In this document: positions 16,442-24,937 of the stretch, piece by piece
How the letters are laid out: the number at the start of each line of letters is the position of its first letter
Position numbering within the stretch: the first letter of the stretch is position 1
Assembly (NCBI GenBank): GCA_949948895.1
Contig: CATLHE010000006.1
Span: 1-64,000 of the forward strand
DNA length: 64,000 bases
DNA from: an uncultured Christensenella sp.
Lineage (GTDB): Bacteria; Bacillota; Clostridia; Christensenellales; Pumilibacteraceae
Direction of reading: 5' to 3'
Program-made: the position numbers and the translations under genes
The notes under the pieces: model-generated
The model's database searches: none
The model's input: the letters and a program-made list of their open reading frames with translations, nothing else
Told to the model about the DNA's origin: nothing

Positions 16442-17767
16442 ATGCAAAACGAAAACGTCAAACAAATAGGATCCGCAGGCGAGAGCTCCTCGTCGCAAAC
16501 CGACGTGGCGCAAACGGACGGCGGAAGTAAAAAGAGTAAAGGGAAGCAGTCGTCGGGCAAGCAGTTCGTAGTCGTTGTCTTTATAATGGCTATCGCTACT
16601 AAGATGTTCATACTGCCCATATACCTCATTCAGTCTGCGGGGCGCGACGGGTATGTGGTGCTTGCGATAACCTCGGCAGTCGAACTCCTGTTTTTGATTA
16701 TTACGATACTTGCTATGCGGCTTTCGCAGGAGCGCGACTTTTTTACGCTTCTTACTTCCGTTTTCGGCAAGATCGGGGCAAAAGTAATCGTGGCGCTGTT
16801 TGCGTTGTTTTTGTTCTTTAAGATAAACGTCGCCGCAACCGAGACGATCACATTTTATACCGATTCGGTGTTTGCCGACTTCGACAGTTCGATAATGACG
16901 ATAGTGCTTTTGGTGTTTTTGGTAGCGGTGGCAAACCGCACGCTGAGAGCGCTGTGCCGTCTCAACGAAATAATAACGCCCATAATCGTGATCGGAATAA
17001 CGGGCATCATGACCCTTGCGATCATCACGGGCACCGATCTTGCGAATATCTTTCCCGCGTTTCAAAATATGGGAAGATTTATGTACTCGCTGGTGCACAA
17101 TCTGTCTTGGATGGGTGATTTTACGCCGCTCGTGCTGTTTGTCGGCAGGACGGAAATAAAAAAGAAAGGAACGGCGATAGCCGCAGGCGCGTCGGGACTT
17201 ATAGGGCTTGCGCTCGTGGTGTTTCAATCGCTCGTGATGTGTTCGGCTTTCGGAAACGTTCCCGAATTGGTGGACAGCTCGACCAATATATCGGGCATCT
17301 TGCAATACACCGTCGGAAATGTTTACGGCAGAGTCGATATGATAGCGTTTATATTATGGAGTATAGCGGCGTTTGTAGAAACGGCTATGTTCTTTTACGC
17401 GGCGAGCAGATGTATAGAATTCGTAATAGGCAAAAACGCGCACTTTGCGGTAGGGCTCGGCTTGGGCGTCGCGTTATTTATAACGCTGATATTCGGTCTT
17501 ACCGATCCCACGGTGTTCGAAGCTTTGATGTCGTGTTACAGCACTTCCGTAATATCTCCGCTGTTCACGGCGGGAATACCCGTGTTGGCGCTTGTTTGCG
17601 CGCTCGTTATCAGACGCAAAGATAAGCATAACGGGAATAAGAATAAAAATCAAAACGACGGCGATACGGTGGAGAACGGCGCAAGCCGAGATAAAGAAAG
17701 CGAGTCAAACGCTATCGAAAACGGCGCTCATAACAAAATACAAAAAGAGGCGGGCGACGGCGTATGA
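16442..17767 (+). CDS. GerB-family spore germination permease (receptor B subunit)
   Basis: The 441-residue product is the amino acid permease-like B subunit, which binds the germinant. After a hydrophilic N-terminal extension of about 40 residues (Ser/Gln/Lys-rich) come roughly ten TM segments, starting VVVVFIMAIATKMFILP. The C-terminus is a charged Asn/Lys tail of about 50 residues. Both extensions are longer than in typical members. The start at 16442 lies directly after the gerA stop; earlier in-frame starts would overlap gerA deeply. It overlaps gerC by 4 nt. Confidence 0.92.
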   Translation: MQNENVKQIGSAGESSSSQTDVAQTDGGSKKSKGKQSSGKQFVVVVFIMAIATKMFILPIYLIQSAGRDGYVVLAITSAVELLFLIITILAMRLSQERDFFTLLTSVFGKIGAKVIVALFALFLFFKINVAATETITFYTDSVFADFDSSIMTIVLLVFLVAVANRTLRALCRLNEIITPIIVIGITGIMTLAIITGTDLANIFPAFQNMGRFMYSLVHNLSWMGDFTPLVLFVGRTEIKKKGTAIAAGASGLIGLALVVFQSLVMCSAFGNVPELVDSSTNISGILQYTVGNVYGRVDMIAFILWSIAAFVETAMFFYAASRCIEFVIGKNAHFAVGLGLGVALFITLIFGLTDPTVFEALMSCYSTSVISPLFTAGIPVLALVCALVIRRKDKHNGNKNKNQNDGDTVENGASRDKESESNAIENGAHNKIQKEAGDGV

Positions 17768-18945
17768 AAATGGAAATAACCAAAAACAAGAAACTTCTTA
17801 TCATAAAGTGCCTCATATTTTTATTCGCTATCATCGTGGCGTTTTTGCCGTCCACTGTAGCTCGGAGCTCCGAAGTCAACAGTCGGATAGTAGTCGAGAT
17901 GATAGGCATAGACGGCGAGGAAGGCAACGAGCTTACCGCACAGTACGTCATGCCCGCCGACGCGAAAGGCGCGACGCAAAAGGACAAGACCACGGTAAAA
18001 GCGGACACGCTTCCCGAGGCGGTGGAGCTTTTGAGCACCACGCTCGGCAGACGCGCCGATCTCGGACAGTGCTCGGTAGTCGTAGTGGGAAATGTAGTAA
18101 AGCCGGAGATACTCGGCACGCTCATGACGGCGACCGCAGTTACCGCCGACGTGTATCTCATTGCGGCGGATAATAAAGCAAAAGACTGCGTGGGCGATCT
18201 TACCGACTTCATGAAAAAGAGCGGCGTTACCGACGCTGACTTTATAGCTTACGCCGCAAAAAAAGCGCACGTCGCGACCACGACGCTTCTCAACTTTTTA
18301 TCAAATCTCGGCTCGTCGTCCGAGACGGCGTTTATGCCGATCGTAACGGTCATGAAAGAGCAAGGCGGCGGCGGTGGCAGTAGCGGCGGCTCGAGCGGAG
18401 GCGGAGGCGGCGGCGACAGCCAAAGCGGCGGCGGAAGCGAGCCTCAGCCCGTTGGAATGAAAGTGGATAAGCTCGCATTGTATAACGGAAAAGGGCGCGT
18501 CGGCGAACTCGAAACGAAAGCAGCACGCGGTGTGGCTTGGGTAAGCGCGCCGATTCAAAGAAGCACTTTTACGGCGGATATAGAATTCGACGGCATAAAA
18601 GTGGAAGATGTCGCGGCTCAGCTCATCAAAAAAAGCTCGAAGATAACGTTGAATAAAAACGGCAAAGTAACGGTCGTTGTCAACGCCAAATTGGAGCCGT
18701 TCGGCGACAGATACAATCGTATCCAACGAAAAACGGATGATTGCTCGGCGGACATTATAAGAGACGGGTTTGAAAAGCGTATCAAAGAAGAAATAGAAGC
18801 CGCCTATCTCGATTCTTTGGGGCTCGGGTGCGACCCGCTGTTTATAGGCAGACAGTTTTACCGTTATATGCCGGATTTCTTTAACTCGTCGTATACGCTC
18901 GGCGGACCGAGCGTCGAATTCGAAGTGAACGTTACGCTAAAATGA
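17764..18945 (+). CDS. GerC-family spore germination protein without a lipobox
   Basis: The 393-residue product is the C subunit of the germinant receptor. It has one N-terminal hydrophobic segment (residues about 10-33), the N-terminal domain (VVEMIGIDGEEGN; LGQCSVVVVGN), a Gly/Ser-rich linker (residues about 200-225) and the C-terminal GerC domain ending FNSSYTLGGPSVEFEVNV. GerC proteins are normally lipoproteins, but no cysteine follows the hydrophobic segment here; the only nearby Cys is inside it (IIKCLIFL). It may be anchored by an uncleaved helix. It is coupled to gerB by an ATGA overlap. Confidence 0.9.
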   Translation: MKMEITKNKKLLIIKCLIFLFAIIVAFLPSTVARSSEVNSRIVVEMIGIDGEEGNELTAQYVMPADAKGATQKDKTTVKADTLPEAVELLSTTLGRRADLGQCSVVVVGNVVKPEILGTLMTATAVTADVYLIAADNKAKDCVGDLTDFMKKSGVTDADFIAYAAKKAHVATTTLLNFLSNLGSSSETAFMPIVTVMKEQGGGGGSSGGSSGGGGGGDSQSGGGSEPQPVGMKVDKLALYNGKGRVGELETKAARGVAWVSAPIQRSTFTADIEFDGIKVEDVAAQLIKKSSKITLNKNGKVTVVVNAKLEPFGDRYNRIQRKTDDCSADIIRDGFEKRIKEEIEAAYLDSLGLGCDPLFIGRQFYRYMPDFFNSSYTLGGPSVEFEVNVTLK

Positions 18946-19022
18946 CAGACTTAATTTGTTCGCTCGCATGTAGTATAAATCGTCGGCGCGTAACGGTAGT
19001 TTTAAAAATTTAAGTAAAACGC

Positions 19023-19051
19023 TTGACAAGGCGATAAGTTACGGGTATAAT
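19023..19051 (+). promoter_or_regulatory. Sigma-A promoter of rpsU
   Basis: TTGACA at 19023-19028, a 17-nt spacer, and TATAAT at 19046-19051. This is a perfect consensus. Confidence 0.92.
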
Positions 19052-19095
19052 TACTATCGAAATACGAGTTCACGGAACAAAGGTGGTGAAACTAA

Positions 19096-19269
19096 ATGTC
19101 GGTTGTTCACGTAGGTGAGAACGAATCGCTCGACAGCGCGCTCAAACGCTTCAAGCGCAAATGCCAAAAGGATAACATTCTCGGCGATATGCGCAAGAAA
19201 GAGTATTACGAAAAGCCTTCCGTAAAGCGCAAGAAAAAGGAAGAAGCGGCGCGCAAGCGTTTCCGCTAA
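19096..19269 (+). CDS. rpsU: Small ribosomal subunit protein bS21
   Basis: The 57-residue product matches bS21: [18 protein letters not shown] at the start, then a Lys/Arg-rich helical tail ([14 protein letters not shown]). It binds near the 16S rRNA 3' end and helps initiation. AAGGTGGTG precedes the ATG. It is monocistronic, with its own promoter and terminator. Confidence 0.97.
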   Translation: MSVVHVGENESLDSALKRFKRKCQKDNILGDMRKKEYYEKPSVKRKKKEEAARKRFR

Positions 19270-19319
19270 AAACAAGGTGTTTAGGCGACGCGTAAGCGTT
19301 TAGCCGTCAACTTCATGTA

Positions 19320-19348
19320 ACGGCGTACCCGATCGGTGCGCCGTTTTT
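19320..19348 (+). terminator. Terminator of rpsU
   Basis: ACGGCGTACC (19320-19329) pairs with GGTGCGCCGT (19334-19343) with one mismatch, followed by TTTTT. The 200 bp between here and the next promoter hold GC-rich palindromic stretches but no gene that I can see. Confidence 0.8.
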
Positions 19349-19545
19349 GTATGCGAAAATCCGAGCGCGTAAAGCTCGTTATCATGCGCCGCAAGCGGTC
19401 GAGATTTGTTGTACTGTTCAAAAAAGAAATACGCGCGCACAGCGCGCGATACTACATTTTGTGTCGGGGCAGGCAGGCGCGGCAACAGCATATTGCGGTG
19501 TAAAAAAATACACATAATGCCACAAAATCCGCAGGTCGAAAGGGG

Positions 19546-19574
19546 TTGACTTTTGCCGATTTATGCGTTTTAAT
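19546..19574 (+). promoter_or_regulatory. Promoter of the Spo0A-C-like gene
   Basis: TTGACT at 19546-19551, a 17-nt spacer, and TTTAAT at 19569-19574. Confidence 0.7.
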
Positions 19575-19614
19575 GGAGCTCCGTTCTGAAATTTTCTTTA
19601 AAGAAGGTTTTGAA

Positions 19615-19968
19615 ATGACACGTCATAACTTTATAGTAGCTACTCTTGTTAAATTAGGTTTTCGTACGTCGCTAAAAGGTTTTGACCAATTCTGCGAGTG
19701 TGTCGAGCTATACTCCGACAGCTTAAACGCGACTATGGACAACATTTACGAAACGGTAGCATTGGACTTTAATTGCAGTAAGAGCGCGGTCGAGAAAAAC
19801 CTGCGCAGACTGTTCGACGAAGCCGACGCGTGCCGCGTTATCGGCACTTTGTTCGGCATAGACTTCCCGCAGGTCGGCAATAAAGAGATCGTAGCCACGT
19901 TTGCGAGCTACGTCAATATATGCACCGCCGCCGCGGAAATGCGCAATGCAAACGCCGCCGTGTGCTGA
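19615..19968 (+). CDS. Spo0A C-terminal-domain-like protein without a receiver domain
   Basis: The 117-residue product resembles the DNA-binding effector domain of Spo0A: a first helix pair (LVKLGFRTSLKGFDQFCEC), the motif IYETVALDFNCSKSAVEKNL matching the IYP-TVA-FN-SRVER pattern of the helix-turn-helix, and the distal LFGIDFPQVGNKEIVATFAS. No phosphorylatable receiver is present. The ATG at 19615 follows AGAAGG and lies about 35 nt after the predicted transcription start; an earlier in-frame ATG at 19546 overlaps the -35 box. It is possibly a stand-alone regulator that could compete at Spo0A-type sites; the target is unknown. Confidence 0.75.
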   Translation: MTRHNFIVATLVKLGFRTSLKGFDQFCECVELYSDSLNATMDNIYETVALDFNCSKSAVEKNLRRLFDEADACRVIGTLFGIDFPQVGNKEIVATFASYVNICTAAAEMRNANAAVC

Positions 19969-19980
19969 GAGACGGCGGCG
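19953..19980. terminator. GC-rich hairpin between convergent genes
   Basis: CGCCGCCGT (19953-19961) pairs with ACGGCGGCG (19972-19980) with a 10-nt loop. It overlaps the end of the Spo0A-C-like gene and lacks a clear U-tract, so terminator function is uncertain. Confidence 0.4.
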
Positions 19981-20011
19981 CGTATAAACGGTTGATATAA
20001 ACGCTGAAATA

Positions 20012-21385
20012 TCAAATGTTTGATATCGACTTTTTGAGCTCGGCTATCTGCCGTTCGACTTCGGACTTAGAGCAGCCGCCGACAACCGATCGCCGCTCGA
20101 CTGCCGCCAATGCCGATACCGCGTCGAACATATCGATATCGAAAAGCGGGGAGAACCGCTTGTATTCGAACAGCTCGAGGTTTTGAAGCGTTTTGCCGCG
20201 CGCTATGCATGTCTTGACGATATTGCCCGTTATCTCGTGCGCGCTCCTGAACGGCACGCCTTTTGCCGCGAGATAATCGGCGATTTCCGTCGCGCACGAG
20301 AACCCGCCCTCTGCGGCGGCACTCAGCGCGTCGCGGTCAAACTCGATCTTTTCGAGCATTGCTGTAAACACCGCGAGCGATATCTCGGCGGTGCGCGTCG
20401 CGTCGAATACCGCCTCTTTGTCCTCCTGCATGTCCTTGTTGTAGGCGAGCGGCAAACCCTTTAACACCGTCAGCATAGCGGTGAGCGCGCCGAACACGCG
20501 CCCGCTTTTCCCGCGAAGAAGCTCCGATACATCGGGGTTTTTCTTTTGCGGCATTATCGACGAGCCCGTTGAAAACTCGTCGGAAAGCCGTATAAACCCG
20601 AACTCGCCGCCGCTGTAATAAACAAACTCTTCGTTTATGCGCGAAAGGTGCGTCATGATGAGCGCAAGGCAGGAAAGATACTCGACGCAAAAATCACGGT
20701 CGGAAACTCCGTCCAGCGAGTTTTGCGTCACGCCGTCAAACCCGAGAAGCTCTGCTGTATAGCTTCGGTCGATAGGAAAAGTGGTAGAAGCGCATGCGCC
20801 GCTGCCGAGCGGCAAAACGTTGACGCGCCTGCGGCAGTCTTTGAGCCGCTCCGCGTCACGCAAAAACATAAACGCGTACGCGCAAAAATAATGTCCGAGA
20901 GTGGTGGGCTGCGCCTTTTGCATGTGCGTGTAGGCGGGCATGACGGTAGTCGTTTCCGCCGCAGCTTTGTCCGCGAACAAGCCGACGAGCGTTTTGAGCC
21001 TTTCGATAAGCGCGTCGATATGCGCGCGAACGTAAAGCCGAAGATCGGTCGCTACCTGGTCGTTCCTGCTTCTTGCGGTATGTAGCTTTTTGCCGGTGTC
21101 GCCTATGCGCGATACGAGTTCGTTTTCTACAAACGAATGTATATCCTCGGCATTTTCTATTACTGTTTTGCCGCGGTCTATATCCTCGAGGATAGCGGTG
21201 AGCGCGTCGCGTATCGCCTTGCTTTCGGCAGACGCAATTATGCCGCACTTGCCGAGCATGGCAGCGTGCGCTATCGAGCCCTGTATATCCTCGCGATACA
21301 TCTCTTTGTCGAAGCGGAGCGAGTCGTTAAACTCCTCCGCAAGCGAGTCGAGCTCCGCGGTGAATCTTCCCGACCAGAGTTTCAT
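20012..21385 (-). CDS. argH: Argininosuccinate lyase
   Basis: This is the last step of arginine synthesis: argininosuccinate is cleaved to arginine and fumarate. The 457-residue product begins KLWSGRFTAELD, has HTARSRNDQVATDLRLY, the TTVMPAYTHMQKAQPTTLGH region with catalytic histidines, and the signature loop GSSIMPQKKNPD. Length and motifs are normal. The start codon overlaps the argG stop by 1 nt (TAATG), so the two genes are translated together. Confidence 0.98.
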   Translation of the reverse strand: MKLWSGRFTAELDSLAEEFNDSLRFDKEMYREDIQGSIAHAAMLGKCGIIASAESKAIRDALTAILEDIDRGKTVIENAEDIHSFVENELVSRIGDTGKKLHTARSRNDQVATDLRLYVRAHIDALIERLKTLVGLFADKAAAETTTVMPAYTHMQKAQPTTLGHYFCAYAFMFLRDAERLKDCRRRVNVLPLGSGACASTTFPIDRSYTAELLGFDGVTQNSLDGVSDRDFCVEYLSCLALIMTHLSRINEEFVYYSGGEFGFIRLSDEFSTGSSIMPQKKNPDVSELLRGKSGRVFGALTAMLTVLKGLPLAYNKDMQEDKEAVFDATRTAEISLAVFTAMLEKIEFDRDALSAAAEGGFSCATEIADYLAAKGVPFRSAHEITGNIVKTCIARGKTLQNLELFEYKRFSPLFDIDMFDAVSALAAVERRSVVGGCSKSEVERQIAELKKSISNI

Positions 21386-22611
21386 TATTTGGTCTTCTTG
21401 CCGTTTTTGGCGACGCGCTCTTGCATTTTTGCGCGGACTTTGAGCGGCAGACCGAAGAGATTGATGAACCCTGCGGAATCCTTTTGATCGTACACTTCGT
21501 CCGCGCCGAACGTTGCGATATCCTCGTCGTACAGCGAATAGGGCGACGTCATGCCGGCGTGCGAGATCTTGCCCTTAAACAGTTTGAGCTTTGTCGTGCC
21601 GGTAACGGTCTCTTGCGTGGAGTCCACAAACGCCGACAGCGCTTCGCGAAGCGGCGTGTACCACTTGCCGTCGTAAACGAGCTCTGCGAATTTGAGCGCG
21701 ACGTGCTCTTTAAAGTGCGCGGTGTCGCGGTCGAGCGTGAGTTCTTCGAGGTTTTTATGCGCGGCGTAAAGAATAGAGCCGGCGGGGTTTTCGTAAACGC
21801 CGCGCGACTTCATGCCGACAAGACGGTTTTCCACGAGGTCGTCTACGCCTACGCCGTGCCGTGCGCCTATCTCATTGAGAAGGGTAACGAGCGCGACGGG
21901 CGCGAGCTTCTTGCCGTTTACCGCTACGGGTATGCCGCGTTCCCAATCGATAGTCACATACTCGGGCGTGTCGGGCGTGTCTTTAATGGGCTTGCTTATG
22001 AGCAGCATTTCGTCTTTGGGCTCGTTGGCGGGATCTTCGAGATCGCTGCCTTCGTGCGACAAATGCCAAATATTGCGGTCCATGGAATAGTTGTGGGTCT
22101 TGGTTACGGGAACGTCGAGCCCGCGCGATACGGCGTAGTCTATCTCTTCCTCGCGCGACTTGATGTCCCAAATACGCCAGGGTGCGATTATCTTCATATC
22201 GGGCGCGAGCGCTTTTATGGTCAGCTCAAAGCGCACTTGGTCGTTGCCTTTACCCGTGCAGCCGTGGCAGATGGCGTCGGCTTTTTCGCGCTTGGCTATC
22301 TCTACGAGTCGTTTGGCGATAACGGGACGCGCGAACGACGTGCCGAGAAGGTACTTGCCCTCGTAGACCGCGCCCGCTTTTATGGTGGGGTAAATGCAGT
22401 CGGTTATAAACTCTTCGGTAAGGTCCTCGATAAATATCTTGGACGCGCCCGACTTTATCGCTTTTTCGTTGAGCGGGGAAAGCTCTTCGCCCTGACCTAC
22501 GTCGGCTGCTACGGCTATGACTTCGCAGTCGTAGTGCTCTTTGAGCCACGGAATGATTATCGTGGTATCGAGTCCGCCCGAATAGGCGAGCAGTATTTTC
22601 ATTTTTGCCAT
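21385..22611 (-). CDS. argG: Argininosuccinate synthase
   Basis: This enzyme condenses citrulline and aspartate with ATP to argininosuccinate. The 408-residue product has the ATP pyrophosphatase P-loop ([10 protein letters not shown], residues 8-17), [16 protein letters not shown] and the [14 protein letters not shown] region. AGGAGA at 22618-22623 sets the start. It is the first gene of the argG-argH operon. No ARG box was recognised. Confidence 0.98.
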   Translation of the reverse strand: MAKMKILLAYSGGLDTTIIIPWLKEHYDCEVIAVAADVGQGEELSPLNEKAIKSGASKIFIEDLTEEFITDCIYPTIKAGAVYEGKYLLGTSFARPVIAKRLVEIAKREKADAICHGCTGKGNDQVRFELTIKALAPDMKIIAPWRIWDIKSREEEIDYAVSRGLDVPVTKTHNYSMDRNIWHLSHEGSDLEDPANEPKDEMLLISKPIKDTPDTPEYVTIDWERGIPVAVNGKKLAPVALVTLLNEIGARHGVGVDDLVENRLVGMKSRGVYENPAGSILYAAHKNLEELTLDRDTAHFKEHVALKFAELVYDGKWYTPLREALSAFVDSTQETVTGTTKLKLFKGKISHAGMTSPYSLYDEDIATFGADEVYDQKDSAGFINLFGLPLKVRAKMQERVAKNGKKTK

Positions 22612-22640
22612 GTTTTTTCTCCTGAATGATATTAAGCTAT

Positions 22641-22669
22641 ATTATACAGTAACCGCGCGATTTAAGCAA
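22641..22669 (-). promoter_or_regulatory. Promoter of argGH
   Basis: On the minus strand TTGCTT (22669-22664), a 17-nt spacer, and TATAAT (22646-22641). Confidence 0.72.
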
Positions 22670-22681
22670 TCGTTTTAAGGG

Positions 22682-22710
22682 TTGACATTTAGCGGCAATC
22701 ACGCTATAAT
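22682..22710 (+). promoter_or_regulatory. Sigma-A promoter of the repeat-domain surface protein
   Basis: TTGACA at 22682-22687, a 17-nt spacer, and TATAAT at 22705-22710. This is a perfect consensus, divergent from the argGH promoter. Confidence 0.9.
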
Positions 22711-22746
22711 TTGTAAGACAATAGCCGTGCACTGAAAGGCGGGAGT

Positions 22747-24282
22747 ATGAATAAGAAAATTGTAATCAGGTCTTTAATAATTTTAGCCGTCGTAGGGTTG
22801 TTTGTTTTGTTGTGTGTTGAAACTTTTGTCGGTTTAAGACCTGCTCCCAAAATTTATTACGACGTAAACTACGAAGCGACCGAAGGCGGAAGAGTGGAAG
22901 GGAATGTTAAGCAAACGGTTTTGAAAGGAAAGGACTGTCAAACCGTCACGGCGATCCCTGATGACGGTTACAGATTCCTGAGGTGGTCGGACACGAGCAG
23001 TCCCGATCCCGTAAGAAAAGATACAAAAGTCAAAGAACATAAAAAACCGCAAGCAAAATTTGTTAAAATTTCCGATATAAAATTCAAAATACTTTTGATA
23101 TACGTTACCGAAGTACAAGCGACGTTCAAAGATATAGACGGCAACGACGTGGTCGCGGACTACAAAATGACAGAAGAAGATTTGACTGTTTGCCGAATGA
23201 CTACCGAGCTATTCGATATATGCTTGAATGAAACGTTTAATGGACTTGTCACCTTCCAGATTGACGAGTATTACACTACCGAAGTGATGAGAGAAGAAAA
23301 TTTTGATTATCGGATTACAAATGATGGCAAAGTAGATACGCGACTTTTGGCGAAAAATATCCCCGAAGTAGCGGACATGTTAAAAGACTACGGCTGTTAT
23401 ATTACAGATGTTCCGTTAAACGATCCGAAAAGTGCATTGACTGACGGAATGTATAATGGATCTTATGACTACGGTGGAACGTTAAGCCATTATTTGGATA
23501 TACCGCGAGAAATAGATGAAAATGGTAATAGAATAAGACGTTTTGATTATTTGATCAACGATTACAGTAACTATAATTGGTTACATATAATGAATTCTTA
23601 TATGTGGGAATTTATAACTTCGATAGAATGGTCTGTCACGGCACCGACGCATACTGCTTATTTTTGGGTTGAACATGAATACATAAAAAATTACACGGGA
23701 AGAGATCCTAACAGGTATACTATGTCAGTAAGTCAACTGTATTTGCTTAATCAGGCGGAGTATAACGGAAAAACGGTGGGAATTCCGTTCCAAGTATGGA
23801 CAAACGAAATTTATGAGTTACGCTATACCTGTGGGAGACATGGATATGTGTATAGTACGGTATATGGATATTATCCGCAAAAAAGAGTGGTGAAAGGGTA
23901 TAACGGAGAAGAAGTAGAAGCTTTCGCTAATCTTGGCTATAGATTTGTCGAGTGGTCGGACGGTGTGAAAACGGCAAAGCGGATAGACAAAAATATACGA
24001 GCGGATATGGTAGTGACCGCAATATTCGAACCTATTGAGTTTACTTTTAAATATATCGCAACCGAGGGCGGCAGAATAGAGGGAAGAACGGAACAAACCG
24101 TACTCGGCAGTCACAATCCCGGGGAATACGTGACCGCAGTACCAGAAAATGGATACAGATTTGTAGGATGGTCGGATGGGGTAACGTCTGCGAGAAGAAC
24201 GACAGATGTTCATGACGGCAATATTAATCTGGTGGATGAAAACAACTGTTTAGTAATAACGGCTATATTTGAAAAAATATAA
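22747..24282 (+). CDS. Membrane-anchored protein with divergent InlB-type repeats
   Basis: The 511-residue product has an N-terminal signal anchor (residues about 6-30) and three copies of a beta-rich bacterial repeat (about 40-108, 357-431 and 434-511) with the core EGGR-(V/I)-EG...DGYRF-x-x-WSDG. Between them lies an unassigned domain of about 240 residues rich in Tyr and Asp. It is likely extracellular, perhaps adhesive; that is inference from the repeats. The coding sequence is visibly AT-richer than its neighbours (one sampled 60-bp line near 23.3 kb is one-third GC), hinting at recent acquisition. GGGAG precedes the ATG. The repeat type is related in form to that in the CotH-type lipoprotein at 2135. 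Confidence 0.8.
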   Translation: MNKKIVIRSLIILAVVGLFVLLCVETFVGLRPAPKIYYDVNYEATEGGRVEGNVKQTVLKGKDCQTVTAIPDDGYRFLRWSDTSSPDPVRKDTKVKEHKKPQAKFVKISDIKFKILLIYVTEVQATFKDIDGNDVVADYKMTEEDLTVCRMTTELFDICLNETFNGLVTFQIDEYYTTEVMREENFDYRITNDGKVDTRLLAKNIPEVADMLKDYGCYITDVPLNDPKSALTDGMYNGSYDYGGTLSHYLDIPREIDENGNRIRRFDYLINDYSNYNWLHIMNSYMWEFITSIEWSVTAPTHTAYFWVEHEYIKNYTGRDPNRYTMSVSQLYLLNQAEYNGKTVGIPFQVWTNEIYELRYTCGRHGYVYSTVYGYYPQKRVVKGYNGEEVEAFANLGYRFVEWSDGVKTAKRIDKNIRADMVVTAIFEPIEFTFKYIATEGGRIEGRTEQTVLGSHNPGEYVTAVPENGYRFVGWSDGVTSARRTTDVHDGNINLVDENNCLVITAIFEKI

Positions 24283-24323
24283 AATAAACTTTACGCTGTT
24301 TGCGTTGATAACGGCAGTCGATT

Positions 24324-24353
24324 ATCAAAGCGTCTCTACGGAGGCGCTTTGAT
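24324..24353 (+). terminator. Hairpin after the repeat-domain protein
   Basis: ATCAAAGCGTCTC (24324-24336) pairs with GAGGCGCTTTGAT (24341-24353) around TACG, with one G-T pair. Only a weak T-run follows. Confidence 0.5.
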
Positions 24354-24394
24354 TTAGCGCACGGGGTTATTTTTAAAGAATTAGCTTAAAACGG

Positions 24395-24423
24395 TTTACA
24401 AACAATAAATTATGTGATAGAAT
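24395..24423 (+). promoter_or_regulatory. Promoter of rpsO-pnp
   Basis: TTTACA at 24395-24400, a 17-nt spacer, and TAGAAT at 24418-24423. The transcript has a leader of about 125 nt. Confidence 0.75.
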
Positions 24424-24429
24424 TACATT

Positions 24430-24553
24430 CGGGTCAAAACGATATTAAGGACTCGTACCCATTACTCAGCGCCGCGCGCTCCAAGAGAGAAAACAAGACG
24501 GTTCTCTTATGCGACGACAGAGTTTCGGGCGAACACATTAACGGAGGTAAAAC
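24430..24553 (+). ncRNA. Long rpsO leader, possible S15 autoregulatory element
   Basis: The leader contains a stem AAGAGA (about 24483-24488) with TCTCTT downstream and further pairable GC-rich stretches before GGAGG. S15 represses its own message through structured leaders in many bacteria; several unrelated leader architectures exist. No specific class was identified, so this is a suggestion only. Confidence 0.3.
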
Positions 24554-24817
24554 ATGGACAAAGAGGTAAAGGCGGAAATCATTTCCAAGTTTGCGACGCA
24601 CGAGGGCGACACCGGTAGCCCCGAGGTACAGATAGCGCTTCTTACGTGGCGTATCAACCACCTTACGGACCACCTTAAAACGCATCCGAAGGACTTTCAC
24701 TCGCGCCGCGGTCTTTTGCAAATGGTAGGTTCGCGCCGCAGTCAGCTCAACTATCTCAAAGGTATAGATATCGAGCGTTACAGAAGCCTTGTCGCAAAAC
24801 TCGATTTGCGCAAATAA
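24554..24817 (+). CDS. rpsO: Small ribosomal subunit protein uS15
   Basis: The 87-residue product matches uS15 over its whole length: [20 protein letters not shown], then [20 protein letters not shown] and [10 protein letters not shown]. It is an early-binding protein of the 30S platform. GGAGG precedes the ATG. It is followed by pnp, the classic arrangement, with a terminator hairpin between them. Confidence 0.98.
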   Translation: MDKEVKAEIISKFATHEGDTGSPEVQIALLTWRINHLTDHLKTHPKDFHSRRGLLQMVGSRRSQLNYLKGIDIERYRSLVAKLDLRK

Positions 24818-24830
24818 TCACGATTTAATT

Positions 24831-24861
24831 CCGTAGGGGCGGCGACGCCCCTCGGTTTTTT
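24831..24861 (+). terminator. Intrinsic terminator between rpsO and pnp
   Basis: CCG-AGGGGCG (24831-24841) pairs with CGCCCCT-CGG (24846-24855) around GCGA, then TTTTTT. It probably causes partial readthrough into pnp, since no separate pnp promoter was seen. Confidence 0.82.
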
Positions 24862-24937
24862 AATGTAGGCAAGCGCGACTGGGATCCGCCTGCCTAAGCG
24901 TAAAACAGGCAGTATCATTCAAGGAGAAATATAAATA

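Noticed and set aside
19361..19400. Further copy of family 1
   Set aside because: Only the GCGCTCGGA tail is shared on the minus strand; the two-stem structure is missing.
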